Source: Glossina fuscipes
Lineage: Eukaryota; Arthropoda; Insecta; Diptera; Glossinidae
DNA: 64,000 bases
Assembly: GCF_014805625.2 (NCBI RefSeq)
Contig: NW_023998415.1
Coordinates: forward strand, 26,027,296 to 26,091,295
Direction of reading: 5' to 3'
Below are positions 14,032-26,527 of this stretch, in pieces. The translations under genes were made by a program, and so were the position numbers. Under the pieces are notes generated by a model. That model had not been told where the DNA came from and did not search any database. It worked only from the letters and a program-made list of their open reading frames with translations. The stretch's first letter is position 1, and the number at the start of each line of letters is the position of its first letter.

Positions 14032-14443
14032 GGTTGTTCGGAAAGTCATTTCCTTTTTTTCCTAACAACGGATATAATTGCATTTTCTCCCAGGCCAAAT
14101 TGACATGTAAGGCAAATTTTTATTATATATATGTTAAGAGCTAATACAGCAAGGCTTGTTTGTGAAACAATGTGCTTGATTCAGCGGAATAGCTTTTGTT
14201 TGGTGCGTTATGAGCTATGGAAAATTCGCTATATTTTTGGTTTTTTTGCTATCGATATAGTAAAAATAATATTCAAACGCAGAAGAGCAAAGCCAAAATT
14301 GGTTAACAAAATTTCGTTCCGAAAATTTTATAATTGAAGATATATCGCGCTCTGGAAGTTCAGTTGAAGTCGCTGAAGGCAAAATAAAGATATTTATTCA
14401 TAATAGGATATTCGAAACGAACGAAATGACTTTCCGAATAATC
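14032..14443 (+). mobile_element. Mariner-derived MITE with TIRs
   Basis: A 412-bp element bounded by TA at 14030-14031 and 14444-14445. The left end reads 'GGTTGTTCGGAAAGTCATTTCC'; the reverse complement of the right end reads 'GATTATTCGGAAAGTCATTTCG', so the terminal inverted repeats agree at nearly every base over about 22-24 bp. Inside, 14294-14396 reads QNWLTKFRS then EDISRSGSSVEVAEGKI, recognisable as the end of the mariner N-terminal DNA-binding domain (compare the family motif QxWFxKFRSGdFxLEDxPRSGRP). The rest of the transposase, including the DDD catalytic core, is absent, so it is a non-autonomous deletion derivative. Confidence 0.85.
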
Positions 14444-14445
14444 TA

Positions 14446-17400
14446 GTAAATATTTATAATGCATGGAACTAGAACATCATAAATTCCACGAAGTACATAT
14501 ACATTTTTGATCATGTTGATTGATAGTTCAATTATGTTTTCTTACAATTATGATTTTCAAATATTCGCTAGAATCGGAAATTCAATCACAAAACGTTTCC
14601 ATGCTATTCTTATCGGGCATCAAATAAACTGAAACTTTTTACTTTATCTTGCAATAAAACATTATAGTTAGGTTAGTAATGGAAGCTAACAGAATCGATC
14701 TCAAATCTTTCCTATTTAAAATGCGATTATATTAAACGTTCTACCTTGAGGTAAACATAACCTAAAACTTGCTCTTTATTTTTTTTTTTTTTCATTTTTA
14801 TATAAAATATGTATATATAAATATATATATATACATTTTATTTATTCTTTTATCGAATGCTTGTAAAAATGAAATCTTTTCCCATAAAAATTTTATGAAC
14901 AATTTTAAAGGAATTCAATCTTTTTCTAATTTCAATCGCTTAGCGGCCATTTCAATGAAATATTTTGCCAATTTTATGCATATTCTAATAATATCATATA
15001 AAGATGAAAATGGACAATTGTAACGTGCGGTAAATCGAAAGACAACGCAGCACAAACTTATGTTTAACAATAACAGCAGTGCACAAGACATTCAAGATTC
15101 ATGTATAAAACGTGTAAGTAAACCAAATTGATCACGATTTTGGTATTTAAGTAGTTTCAGCCGTTAGAGCTTGTTCAGGCTACACATCTAACCGACATAA
15201 TGCACATATTCTATCTATACATACATACAAAGCAAAGTAAAATCAACTTTGAATTACTTGTAGACTTGAAATGAACACTAATCTGGCATACTCTTCTCTT
15301 GCTTCTAACTAAAAAATCACTGGTTAGTTAAAGTTTGTGCAGATAGTTTTTCATTGTCCAGTTAATGTGCTCAATATACATACATTTATACATACATTTA
15401 TATATATGTATATATATGGATAACTGTCTGTAATTATTTGAACTAAAATGATAAGCAACAATGTAATCATTTATTAGATAATTGATTTCTGTTAATTTAC
15501 CTACAATTTTATAAACGCAAATATTTCTTATTTTACATTTTTCTTTTATGTGAAAAATTATTCAAAATTAAAATATTTTTTTTAAACTTCAATTATTTTT
15601 ATTTAAGCTTACTACTAATGCCAAAATATGCTCGTTAGGAATGATTGATGATGTTGTTCTACTCTACTAAAATGACATCTTCTCCCCCTTCGAACTAGGA
15701 ATACAGTCGCGCTTTGTCGCGCTGCATCTCTTAACTTGTAAATTTATACCGAATAAGTATAATTAGCTTCTTATCCATCCATTAGCCAATATTTATGTTC
15801 ACTAACTTAATATCTTACAGTCTGTCTATCTGTCTGTCTATCCATCCGTCTAAATAGTGTTAGATATATGAAAGATCTTTCTTTTACCACTCAAAGTATG
15901 GCACATCGCTGATCGTTTCTTGTTCCGATTTCTCTAGAAGCTTTCGAATTCTGTGTCGACAAACGTTTTCATCATGAAGGCTACATACTAAATGATATTA
16001 GTATAGCAATGGAGGTCAAGGATAATCGAGATTTCTCTTGTTTGTTTTGTCATAGCCTGCGCACAGCCGAGAAGCACGTTTCTTCAAATCAAAAAAGAAG
16101 TGTAAAGCTTACCGCCATTGGAACTTAACGCTAGCTGGTTAGGTACCTTTCAACGAAATTACATATACTCTGGTCTAAAGCTTAAATATAATGCTTTGAC
16201 ATAGAGTTGTCCCACACAATGTAATACTAACGACACCATCTCTTGAAGATGTTTTTAAATTAATGCAGATAAGCAATGTAAAGCGAAGAGTTTAATTCGA
16301 CTGCAAACAATAACAAAAACCCTTTAGGAATTGATTCATCGTGCATTAAATAGGAATAATGCTGGCAGGAGCTTTGCACAGAAATTCCCACCAAAGAGTG
16401 CGAATTGATTTTTTCTTGCAGCACTTGATTTAGATTTTAATTCAATTCGCCGATGAAGTCTTCCACAGTTTCTCTTATAATTCCTTGTTTTTTTTGAGAA
16501 CTAGACGCACTGAAGAACTTTTATGAGATCGAGTCGGGAATATGGTACTCGTGCTTATATTATCGACTGTTCACATGCTATATGAAAGCATTCCGACGAT
16601 TTATAGCGGAAAACTAAGAATATTTGATGAGACACATAGATTTCAAATATTTATTTTCTTCGGGTAACTAACTATGTCTACCCGAGGTAAAGGGATCAAG
16701 GTCAGATGCAATGTTATATTGTCAGCTAAATGCCTGGAAGGTAGACACATGATATTAAAACCTATTCGGCGTTTATCTAAACGTGATCTCCTCCAGCAGC
16801 TTAATTCATTTCAAATAAGAAAAAATACATCGTTTCCCACATAATCCGCAAACCTTTAATAAACAATGTACAAAATAAGTGTAAGTCAATTAAAAAGAAG
16901 TCGAATCTGCTTAGTTCTTATTTCAAATTTATTTAACTCAAGATTTTGTCGACTAACACAAAACTGTTCGTAATTGACAAACAAAATTCCATTTTTCCTA
17001 ATTATTTCTTTCTTATACGTATGAACGTCTTGCAAACAATTAAAAAAAAAAGAGAAAAGATTTACTTTAAAGCGTTCATATTCTTCATTTTTATTTAATC
17101 TTTCCATGCCTTGCAATTGTCAAATATTTTCTATTATCTATACTCAACTTAGTTGCAAAGATAACTTCTTCGTTTTGGCAAATAGAAAAGGATGGGCTGC
17201 GACCAGTCGTCATAATCGATACAATTGATTAACTCATTAAAAAGTAATACTTTTTAAAGGAAGAGGAAAATATATGTCATTAACGTTGTGTTGCTTTCAA
17301 AAAAAAAATTAGGGTTTGAAAAATTTGCCTCAAGCTTCAATTACGATAATCATTTTTCCTTTCTCATATAAATTGATCTCCGCAACTACGTATACAATTT

Positions 17401-18245
17401 ATGTTGAAGATTGCATTGCTTTGTCATAGTACTTAAATCTTAACACAGATGATAGGCGAGTAGCACAATAGCAGCCAAAGTCAATCACTCACTCGTTCGT
17501 TCATTCGACAAAGTAGATAATAAATAACTTATTGTGATAACAGGTTTACGAATAACCTCACATAACATTCCAAGTACTTTTGCTATTTGAATTGAATTAT
17601 GTTAATGAAATATCCATAGATCCAAGCATTTTAGCTCGACAAAAGCACAATCTGCGCTATCATTTAATCTCCTCACTTGAGTGAAGATTACTTATGATAA
17701 AGTGATGTAAGCTACAATCTGAAGTGATATTCTAAAGATCTTCATTATACTTCCCTTGATCGATTTTTATTGTTAGAAATCTTGCGAAGTAATGCATACA
17801 AAATGTCACGTCATTCTTAACATTTTTTCCAGATCAATAGCATGCATAGGTAATGTGGCTTCTGGCCTAGATGGGCCGTATCTAAACCTTTGACTTTTGT
17901 TGTGGAAAACCACTGCCATGAAACTTCGAGCCCACTTTCTGCAAATTCCATCAAAAATATAATCACCATGATGGTCCCTCAAGAGCCATTCATAAATGTC
18001 AAGCTGGCCTCTAAACGCACCTGGAGCTGCGTAACATCCGTAGTAGCAGAATAGTTCCGACAGGAGCTGTACTGCCATACATTTCGCAGCAAGAAAGAGA
18101 AAACAAAAGTTTCTAAATAAACCTTCTCCTAGGAGAATATCCACATGTGGACAGAAAAATTGGTGGATAGTAATTTTTTCCTTTACTCCTCCTACTATAT
18201 CTTATATTTATCTCTTATTTATAAAGTAAGAACTATATTGTACTT
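14446..18245. other. Intergenic DNA, no recognised gene
   Basis: AT-rich, with T/A homopolymers and a short '(ctgt)' rich run near 15820-15850. The minus-strand ORF at 17806-18144 is the longest open frame here and is listed separately. Confidence 0.55.
17806..18144 (-). CDS. Unrecognised ORF, 112 codons
   Basis: I do not recognise this protein. It has an N-terminal hydrophobic stretch (FRNFCFLFLAAKCMAVQLL) followed by an aromatic and charged C-terminal half (DIYEWLLRDHHGDYIF, RYGPSRPEATLPMHAI). It is less AT-rich than the flanking DNA and lies just past the 3' end of the Tc1-like pseudogene on the same strand. It could be an old element fragment, an isolated exon or chance. Confidence 0.2.
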   Translation of the reverse strand: MDILLGEGLFRNFCFLFLAAKCMAVQLLSELFCYYGCYAAPGAFRGQLDIYEWLLRDHHGDYIFDGICRKWARSFMAVVFHNKSQRFRYGPSRPEATLPMHAIDLEKMLRMT

Positions 18246-18269
18246 AGAGGTAACCTAATTTTTATAGAG

Positions 18270-18960
18270 TCTAGTTCAGAAATTCAACAGTCGGTCTAAC
18301 CACCATTGCTTCAAGGACATCTTCGATTCTTGTAGGCATGAATGAAATTAGTTCACCACAGGTCTCTGTTGAGAGATATCATACCATATTTTTTGATTAT
18401 TTTTTATTGATACTGGAAAACTGACACTTTAGCTTTCCCCAAAGGTTCACAGTAGGATTGAGGACGCTTTCATGAAATTGGACGATTGTTTAGGATCATT
18501 GTTATACTGAAATTGACATATGAGCGACATAGTATCTTCCGTGTACGGCAGCATTACAATTTTAAACTAGTTTTCATACACAGATCTATCTATCTATCTA
18601 GGGTTTTCTACAAGCAGTCCCATATTCATCCGCCAGGCAGTAAATCTAATCTGAAATTCGTTTCCTCTGGACCGTTGTACATTTCGTCCCACATCGTTTC
18701 CCAACACATTTACATTTGTTTCGCCACTCCAAAGTATGTATATCGGCTTTTTTCTCCTTCTCCACCAATTTTTATGGGCTAAAGCAAAGCCTTTTCTTCT
18801 ACGCAAATTAACTGTTCTGAACAAAGGACCCTTCCAAGCTATCCTCCCTGGTGGATTGGCACGGGATGATACAGCATTGGTTGCTTCGTTGGAAATTGCT
18901 TTAGAGAACTTAAAGGCATCTCGCTTTAGAAGGGTTTTTAATTGCTCCCCGTCTCACAAT
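18270..18960 (-). pseudogene. Tc1-like transposase pseudogene
   Basis: Reading the minus strand from about 18960 downward: a stretch RIAWKGPLFRTVNLRRRK and ALAHKNW matches the region before the catalytic domain of Tc1 transposases, then LWSGETNVNVLGNDVGRNVQ matches the family motif LWSDExxFxLFGSDGRxxV with the first catalytic aspartate replaced by glycine. Near 18515 FQYNNDPKQS corresponds to FQQDNDPKHTS, then after a stop TVNLWGK corresponds to PIENLWxxLK, and near 18330 ELISFMPTRIEDVLEA corresponds to the C-terminal LvxSMPxRxxaVlkA block. Several frame changes and stops show it is dead. Intact terminal repeats were not found. Confidence 0.8.
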
Positions 18961-18964
18961 TCTT

Positions 18965-21900
18965 GTTTTGGACGTTGAAACATTCGCTTCGGCGAATTAA
19001 TGCGGCAAACAATTTTTATATTTTCCCCTGCTTTCGAAACCGGTGAGCTGGCCGTCTTTCTTCTTCGCTACAATGATTAGCTCAACCAATTTCAAATTAT
19101 CACAATATCCTTCTCAAGAAATACGATCCACTTTTTTAAAAAAATAGTTTACGTTTAACAACTTTTAAGAGGACTGACCTATTTCCCTGTTTAAATGACA
19201 TAGCTGCTAAAGCAACATAAAACAAATCTATATATTATTGCATATAAAAATTTAAAGAAACATCGTTCTCCGCTATTTTTCGACTTCTTGTCTGAGCTGA
19301 AACTTGTTTGGAAATTTTGAAGGAAATCTTCAGCGAGATTCTGAGTCAAAAAGTAAAAATGCATTCTTGAGTGCCATCCGCTTGTTATACCCTACATCAG
19401 TTGTGATATAATGGCTCTGTTAAGTCTATGCGGATTTATGGAACACACAGAAGGAATTGAGATTGACCCACCTATTATCATGCTGATCGATTCAGAATCA
19501 TTTTCTGAATCAATTTAAGCTTTCCTATCCGTCTGTCCATCCTGCTTGCATATATTCAACCTGTAGATCGCAATTTCAGTTTTAACCCATGTAAAACCTC
19601 ATTTGGCATTTAATGGTGGGTCACGGTTAATTTTATCGACTCTATACTGATATAAAAATTAGTTCTTAATTGAATTTGCAAAGTAGTATAGAAAACTTCA
19701 AATTTTTTATCTTAAACCAAGAACTAAGTTGTTAACCGCATAAAATTTATTTGTAAATTTCATTTTTGACCTGAAACGTGGAGGAGACATTCAATGGTTA
19801 CATTAATGAAATTTAAAGTTAGTAAAGTGATGAGAATGGTGATTAATACCTGTTTAGAAATTCCTTTCTCTCGAATACATATTTAAACTACAACAAAAAT
19901 TCTGTAACGGATAAATTATCTGTACAGCAATAGTGTATAATAGTATCTAAATATGTAAACATTTACATACATACTTACATATATATTATTGTGTGCAAAT
20001 GTCAGACCGCTAGGAGAGCGCTGTATTTGGAAAAAGGCAAATGTAAACAATACCTCTGGCACCCGGTTATAAAGAGATCCCATTATTATTGACCACCTTT
20101 AAAGTCTTATCATATAAGTAATCAGTTTTTGGATAGGTTGTCTGCGATGATGACGATGACAATGTTGTTACGTTTGTCGATTGTTTACGCTCAGTTTAAT
20201 ATACAATAGCTGGCGGCGCGATAATGTTGTTTTTATAACTTTTTCTTCGCCTTTATAGAGAAAACTGAATGGTCGTAGATTTCCTAGTGTATTGTAGTAG
20301 CATAGCGTACGATGCTGGTGTTGGTTGGTTAGTTTCCAGAGCTTAGCAGATCTTTATCACACTTGTTCCATGTCACATATCTACGCAAGCACTTTGTCTT
20401 TGCTTTTTCGCGGTTAACCGATGATTCTCTGGCCTAAAGTGCTTTTACTATTTATCTACCAAATAAGGTCAGGTCTACCAAAGCCACACTGGCGACAATT
20501 GTTACGCGTATGCATAAAATCAAAAAATTTACATATTTCAGTCGTTGGTTTTTAAAATGCACGCATATACATATACATACACATAAACAGCATATATCTT
20601 ACACTATTTTCCCATTTTGCAATCAGACATCTAATCTGGCAAAACACCCCAACTTACCAACGGATTATTATGTGTGAATACAAATTTTTTAGTTGCTTTG
20701 TATAGCCGACAGCTGTATGAAATGGTTGTGAAAGTTTTTTTCATCTCTCATATACGGTTACCTTAGCTTAAAAGCGTCTGAAGATTATGCTAAGCTGTTG
20801 TTGCATTTCTTACTTGTTTCGCTTTATTGTCCATATAAATATATATTTTGTTACTGTTATTATTGTTGTTGTCGTTTTTTTTTTTTTTTTTTTTTTGTTT
20901 GTCGTTAAAGCATAAAACAATATGTTGTTAACAGTGATTGTATATAGGTTGTTAAACGTAACATTTCAATTCTAACACCTTCTTGGCTTTTATTTCTTTT
21001 GTTCCATTTTTTCTTTCCGCAAGACGAACGAAATACAATAATAAAAAACGAAACAATTGTTTAGCAAAACAGAAAACTTCACCCGCAACAGCTCCACTAC
21101 CAGTAATTGAACAAAATCCATTGCAATAACCAACATCTCGATCCATTGTTTGTCTTCAATTTTTTATGCAAAGATAACGATTAGATACCGTCTACGAAAG
21201 AAAATCATTAGATTGTTGAAAATTTTTTTTCAATTATTACCAACATCCGCAAAAGCACTTCTAAAAAAACTGAATCTAATATCACGCGTCCGAATTTTCT
21301 TAAAGTTTATAGGCATTCGTGATTAGTAAGATTACGAGGTGCCTGTCCATATGTCCATAAGTTACGAGAACGAAAATCTTAACGTTCTGAGTTTAACTTC
21401 ATTGATGAGATTTGAACGTAGCCATCCAGGTGGAGAAAAGTCTAATGAAACTTGAAAAACATCGCAACGATACATATGAATAGGTGAACTAGCCGGCATG
21501 AGCGAAAGCGGCACAAAATCTCCGTCTCAGTCTCTTCACGTGTTATAAACGCCTGTACCTTTTGGTAATGGCTACACAAGCTAATTAACTTATAATTTAC
21601 GATATCGCCAGGTTCATAAATTGCCATCTTCAAAGAAAGAAAAAACCTCTCAGTACTGCTCAGTCAATATATTGCCAGCGTATAAGTGTGAACAATGCGA
21701 AAATATGATTACAAAATAATTTTATTAGTTGTAGTGGTAGACCTAAATCTCACTCATGGTTATTAATCGAGAAACAAAATCTAATTTATTTCTAATGAAA
21801 TGTTGTACGTGTTGTTCGCAAAGTTGTAATAAAAAGCATTTTTGGTTCAAAATCATCAAATAAGTTATCCAACTTGTCAGCAGCTTACATACTGACCTGT

Positions 21901-22398
21901 GTGAAATACCTCTACTTGTGCTTAAGTTAACCGGCTGTCCTCAATTATCATACCCCATACTTTATAACGCATTTTGGATGTCGAGCGTGCTACTTACCGA
22001 AAACACTTTTATGATCCCGATTAAGCTCACCCGAAGAAGCATAGCTCCATAACACTTTTACCAAGTCCTCATAAAATTTTACTTTCTAAAGAACGATTTT
22101 CTATTTATAGGAGAAGTCAAAACCACATCTAGTTTTAAAAGTCGTCTGAATAATGGTGTTTGACAAATAGTGCACCGCATCTCGCTCTAGCCATCGAGCT
22201 TTTTTATGTCTATTTTCCCGCATCTTCTGCACAGTGAGCTGCGGTCCTTTTCTCGACAATCTCTGGGCAGAGGGCCTGCCTGTAGGAATCGTAAACATAT
22301 TTTCTTGATCTCTTTTTCTCTTATCCGGCATCGAACCAAACCTACTTCGATTTTGATACTCTTCGAGAGGTGGGTGGGTAATGCTGTTATAACCTGAA
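18965..22398. other. Intergenic DNA, one family B repeat, no recognised gene
   Basis: Family B copy at 19386-19640. T homopolymer at 20876-20896. The remaining ORFs (20952-21146, 21442-21633, 22101-22331, all minus) are unrecognised. The last is basic and lies just beyond the gag-like fragment, so it may belong to the same retroelement. Confidence 0.55.
19386..19640 (+). repeat. Family B dispersed repeat
   Basis: Starts 'ttataccctacatcagttgtg', continues through '..gacccacctattatcatgctgatcgattcagaatcattttctga', 'atccgtctgtcc' and 'tattcaacctgtagatcgcaattt'. The same ordered blocks recur at 42160-42370 (minus), 56566-56960 (plus) and 57345-57755 (minus). Confidence 0.7.
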
Positions 22399-22730
22399 TT
22401 AGTGCTTCTTTGGTGCTTGCCAGGGTTCAGCTTCCTTGATGTTACATATCCGATCGTTCTTCGCGTCTGGCCCGTATAGAGCGTTTAAAATGCCATTTAT
22501 TATCTCTGCCTTTACGACTGCCTCATTCATGTGTCCTAAATCCAAAGAGACCTTCGGTTCGATTTTGCTCGAGAGAATCTTTTCTCCCATTACGCCGTTT
22601 GCAGCTTACCGCCCTGGCCATCTCCTTTTTTAAGGCGAACTATATGATCCTCAGCCTTTGTTCTTCATATCATATCTATGGTAATGCCGTCGTCTTCAGG
22701 CTGTATCTGTGCCTTCATTTGCTTGAAGAT
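22399..22730 (-). pseudogene. Non-LTR retrotransposon ORF1 (gag-like) fragment
   Basis: On the minus strand the reading EDDGITIDMI, RRTKAEDHIVRLKKG, QTAIGEKIL..KIEPKVSLDLGHMNE and EIINGILNALYG corresponds to the conserved block of R1/jockey-group ORF1 proteins just before the zinc knuckles (typically VRxTxxGxLLlxLkkG, ..vPkvtLeIrdlDexttkeEVxxAL). It needs frame shifts and passes stops. No zinc-knuckle cysteines follow. The family assignment rests on remembered motifs. Confidence 0.5.
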
Positions 22731-22779
22731 GTCTCAGCGTACGAGATGTTCGCGGCACCTCCGAGATTTTGGCGAACCT

Positions 22780-22801
22780 TTCTCTCTCTCTCTCTCTCTC
22801 A
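22780..22801 (+). repeat. (TC)n microsatellite
   Basis: About ten perfect TC units directly upstream (in minus-strand sense) of the gag-like fragment. Confidence 0.9.
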
Positions 22802-22849
22802 TATGACTGGTGCTGCAACAGATCGAAGTACTTACAGATACTAGTCATG

Positions 22850-23962
22850 TTTTCTCTGAACAAGGGTCGCGATGGCTAGGTTTTTTTGGTTTTCTTCTTT
22901 TTTTGAAAAATTTATCAAATTAATCGACTCCGGTATTTAATAAAAGCGTTAATACATGCACGCAAACACATGCTTCCCCCACATCACACATCAATGCCAT
23001 AGATTAATAATTCTGTATAAACGTAATTTAATTGCAACAACATAACAACAACAAAAATGGAACGTCCAAATACTTACGATATGATTTTGAGAAAAAACAA
23101 AAAAAAAATAGGATACGAGATATTCATCAGACCACCAATACCTATATAAGCATTGAAATCTAATCATCTCGTGAATATTTTGTCATATTGACTAACTGAT
23201 TAGCATCAGTGTTTGTCACATTAAGATGAATGAACTGAACATACTAAAGCTTGACGGGCTGTCTGCTTTCACAGTTTCTATATTAACTCCTGCTGCGCCG
23301 CATTTTATATACGAAATCTTTGTAATAAATGTTTCCATTGTATCATTAACTTACGCAGAGGCCATCAATTTTCTAGTAAATGCTTTACGTTGTTCTCTGT
23401 TATTCTTGTACGCCAACGATCTATAGTCTATATATATATATATATATTCATTTTTGTAGTTAAACTAGTTTATTCTTTTCTTTTTTTTTTTTTTCTAAAG
23501 TAGACCTGCAATCTGTACATTTAATCTTTGTCACCCATTACTGCAACGACTATCATTCATCTGAAACTAAAGCTAAAAGGCGACACGCAAGCCTGACAGT
23601 AGAGTTCTATATGTCGGTTGCCACAAATTGACGGTTAATGTTTTCAAGAGCGGCATTTTAGTGTAAAAACCTAATTGTCTGTACCTGGTCATAATCGATA
23701 CTGTAACCGCGATTATTATTATCGTTACTGCTAATGCAATATTTACATGTTAGAACCGCCTCTCACTATTAGAAGAATAATGCTGCATAGTTTTATAACA
23801 AAAATTACGATAGTTTCTTGTACGCTGAAAACCTGTGCCAAACCAAACGCTTGCTTGTTGTCGTCCATCAAATAAAATTTGAAATTTGTGCCTATGCTTT
23901 AAGAAAGTATTGATCAAATATTCAACTTAATTGCAAAACAAAGCGAGCCTGTGTAGAATTCA
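22850..23962. other. Intergenic DNA, no recognised gene
   Basis: AT-rich with a (TA)n run at about 23430-23448 and a T run at 23480-23494. The ORF at 23226-23426 (+) is not recognised. Confidence 0.6.
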
Positions 23963-23963
23963 T

Positions 23964-24680
23964 TTGTTATACCCATCGCCATATGATGAGAGGGAATATT
24001 CATTTTATCAAAATGTTTGCAACGCCCAGAATAAAGCTTGAGAGATACCACAAAATATATGTACATATATATATAGTTGTGATAATCATTCAATTCTGAA
24101 TCGATTTAAGAACGTTCATCCCTCCACCCATCCGTCCGTCAGGCTGTGGTAATGTTTGTTGTAAACATATTGCTCGCCGCAAAAATCGAGCTATCGACCT
24201 CAAATGCGGCAGAAACATTAGAAGTTTTTGCACACAAGGAAAAGGCCAAATCGGTCGAAGGTGTCCTTTTTCAAAAGGAATAATAATTTGGGCTTTTCCT
24301 CATTACCCACAAAAACCCCATAATGTATGTAAATTCTTGACCAGTTTCAACTATGGAATGCATTTGCGGTCATTCATCTGTCCATCTGTCCATCTGTCCA
24401 TCTGACCAACTGTGTAGTATATGTGATAGACATTCTCCCGTTAGCGAAAATGAAAAAACTACTTGTGAAAGAATTTGAAAATGCGGCGCATTTTTTAAAA
24501 AAACACGCCTACGTCTATGTAACAAAAACTGGTCCAATGCCGTATTGGATACGCCATATTCGTAATTTTCTCTTCTCTCGCTCATGGTAGCTTGCAAACG
24601 CTTGAAGATTACAAATAAATTTTGGAAAAGTTTATAAAAATGCATTATTTCGAGCGAGGAAGTTATGCCCTTTTCGAACA
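23964..24680 (+). repeat. Family A dispersed repeat
   Basis: Begins 'ttgttatacccatcgccatatgatg', followed by 'aatattcattttatcaaaatgtttgcaacgcccaga', 'aagcttgagagataccac', 'tctgaatcgatttaag', 'ccatccgtccgtc' and 'gtaaacatattgctcgccgcaaaaatcgagctatcgac'. A second 'ctgtccatctgtccatctg' block at 24378-24400 suggests a nested or fused second copy. Confidence 0.75.
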
Positions 24681-24689
24681 AGCACTACG

Positions 24690-25070
24690 CTGAGGGGTAT
24701 GTATATTCATTTTGTGAAAACGTTTGCAACGGCCAGAAAAAAGCATCAGAAACCGCATAAAGTATATATATTCTTGATGGGTATGAAATTGTAAAAAAAA
24801 ATCATGTCCGTCTTTTCGTCTTTCCGTTTACCCAATTGCATAGTATATGTGGTAAACATTCTCCCGTTAGCTAAAATGAAGATGACACCTACAAATTCGC
24901 AAAAGAACTTGAAAGTGTCCTAAATTTTTCAAAGGACACGCCTAAAACTTTTATTCTAAGAATATACAAAAAAACGGCGGCCCTCACTCCATACTACAGA
25001 GCATACAAATGTAGCTCTTTTACTTGTTTTGTTTTTTTTAGTATAACGAGGTGATGGGTGCAGTTGCGAC
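24690..25070 (+). repeat. Family A dispersed repeat, tandem second copy
   Basis: Restarts with 'gaggggtatgtatattcattttgtgaaaacgtttgcaacg', then 'agcatcagaaaccgcataaagtatatatattcttgat', and ends at 'gaggtgatgggtgcagttgcgaccaaatat', the family's right end. It follows the previous copy directly in the same orientation. Confidence 0.75.
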
Positions 25071-25579
25071 CAAATATAATTTTTCCACTTGTTTATATAT
25101 AATATTATGGGCGTTACTTCATTCGTTGATGCGTTATTGTGTTGTACAATATTACATGTAAATTATTCGTAATTCGTTATTGAAACGATTCTATAAAAAG
25201 TGTAGAAAGGAAAGGTGAAAACGTAATTGACTTTTTAATTAAAGCAATACTTGATAAATCAGTGAAAATTTTACAACAATGCTACTATCACGCACACATG
25301 ACAATCAAATCGAAATCGAAAACATTGTCAAGTACGACTTCAGTTAAGATTTTAATATTCACCATCTCGCAACGTCACAACAAAACGTTTCGTTTCTCCG
25401 AACAGAGGATTTAATTATATTTTTTCACATTCAACTTTTCACACTTAAGCCCCAGGTGATATATAGCAAGACTCGCTTATAAAAAATTCCGACTGATTCT
25501 ACACAAAACTTTTTGGTAGTAGTTTTGGTTTGATTTGACATATTTAGCTTTCTTGCTAGATGTGATGCGAGAACGCCAG

Positions 25580-25768
25580 TGTCAAAACTGATTTATAAAA
25601 TGTCGTTCTGGCAGTTTTGATCCTGAAGATGCACCATGTTCTGGAAGGCCAACTAAGGCTAATGAAGGCACAATAACGGCATTAATTGAAGCAAATCAAC
25701 GAATAACAATTTACAAGATCTCTAAGAGGTTAAATTGATCGCATTGCACTGCTTATGATAAAACATTT
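25580..25768 (+). pseudogene. Mariner transposase N-terminal fragment
   Basis: Reads CQN, stop, FIKCRSGSFDPEDAPCSGRP then TITALIEANQRITIYKISKRLN, matching the mariner DNA-binding domain (CQxWFxKFRSGdFxLeDAPRSGRP..ikalIExNpRxTtreIaexLN). The conserved Trp codon is now TGA. Downstream sequence up to about 25990 is too decayed to follow. It is a different lineage from the copy at 26528. Confidence 0.75.
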
Positions 25769-25789
25769 AGGCACGGAACTCAATATTTT

Positions 25790-26520
25790 GAAATATCTTC
25801 TATTATGGAGCAAGTAGAATGTGTAGTTCACTATTACTCTAGAAGTAACTCGTTGTCGCTTCCTCGCACAGGATAATAATGATGGCTTTAATTAAAAAAC
25901 TTTTGCAATAACACCTTTAAATAGGATAGGACTTTAGATGCTTTAGAGGAAATTACCATCCGTTTAATAATGTCTAAAATTGAATTTACTTACATGAAGC
26001 CATTCACAACTTTCTTATACAACTATATATAAAGAAATAAATTGCAGATTGGATAAGATATGGGAGATTGGATGGTTAAGTGCATAACTACGGATTAGTC
26101 TCCGATAGAAAATCTCGCAATTAAGGATCGTAACTCGTTTGTCTGTTGCTTGCACAGGGATCATGTCCTTTCTTGCGCTATAATCACATGTGTAAAGTGA
26201 AGATGCCTAGAAGACTAATAGACTGTGGAGAACTGATAACGAGCAGTAAAACGAACGAAGCAAAGTTGCAGAGAAGCACGAAGAAACAAGAGCCAGTCGT
26301 TAAGTGGAAGCCGTCGAGTCAAGTTGTAAAGTCGTACAATTTTTACGATATTTTTTTACGTAATTCAGTCAATTCTTATACTTGAATTACAGTTAGAATA
26401 ATATCTTTAGTTCCAATAGTTTAGTTCATGTTGATCTAAGGCCATCACAAAAGGAGTAGATGTTGAAATTGAACCTTTTATGTAAGTGTTCCAGGCAAAC
26501 CCGCAAAATAGTAGTACTCT
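25790..26520. other. Intergenic DNA between two mariner relics
   Basis: The 26146-26385 ORF (79 codons, Lys-rich) is not recognised. Nothing else seen. Confidence 0.5.
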
Positions 26521-26527
26521 GATCATA

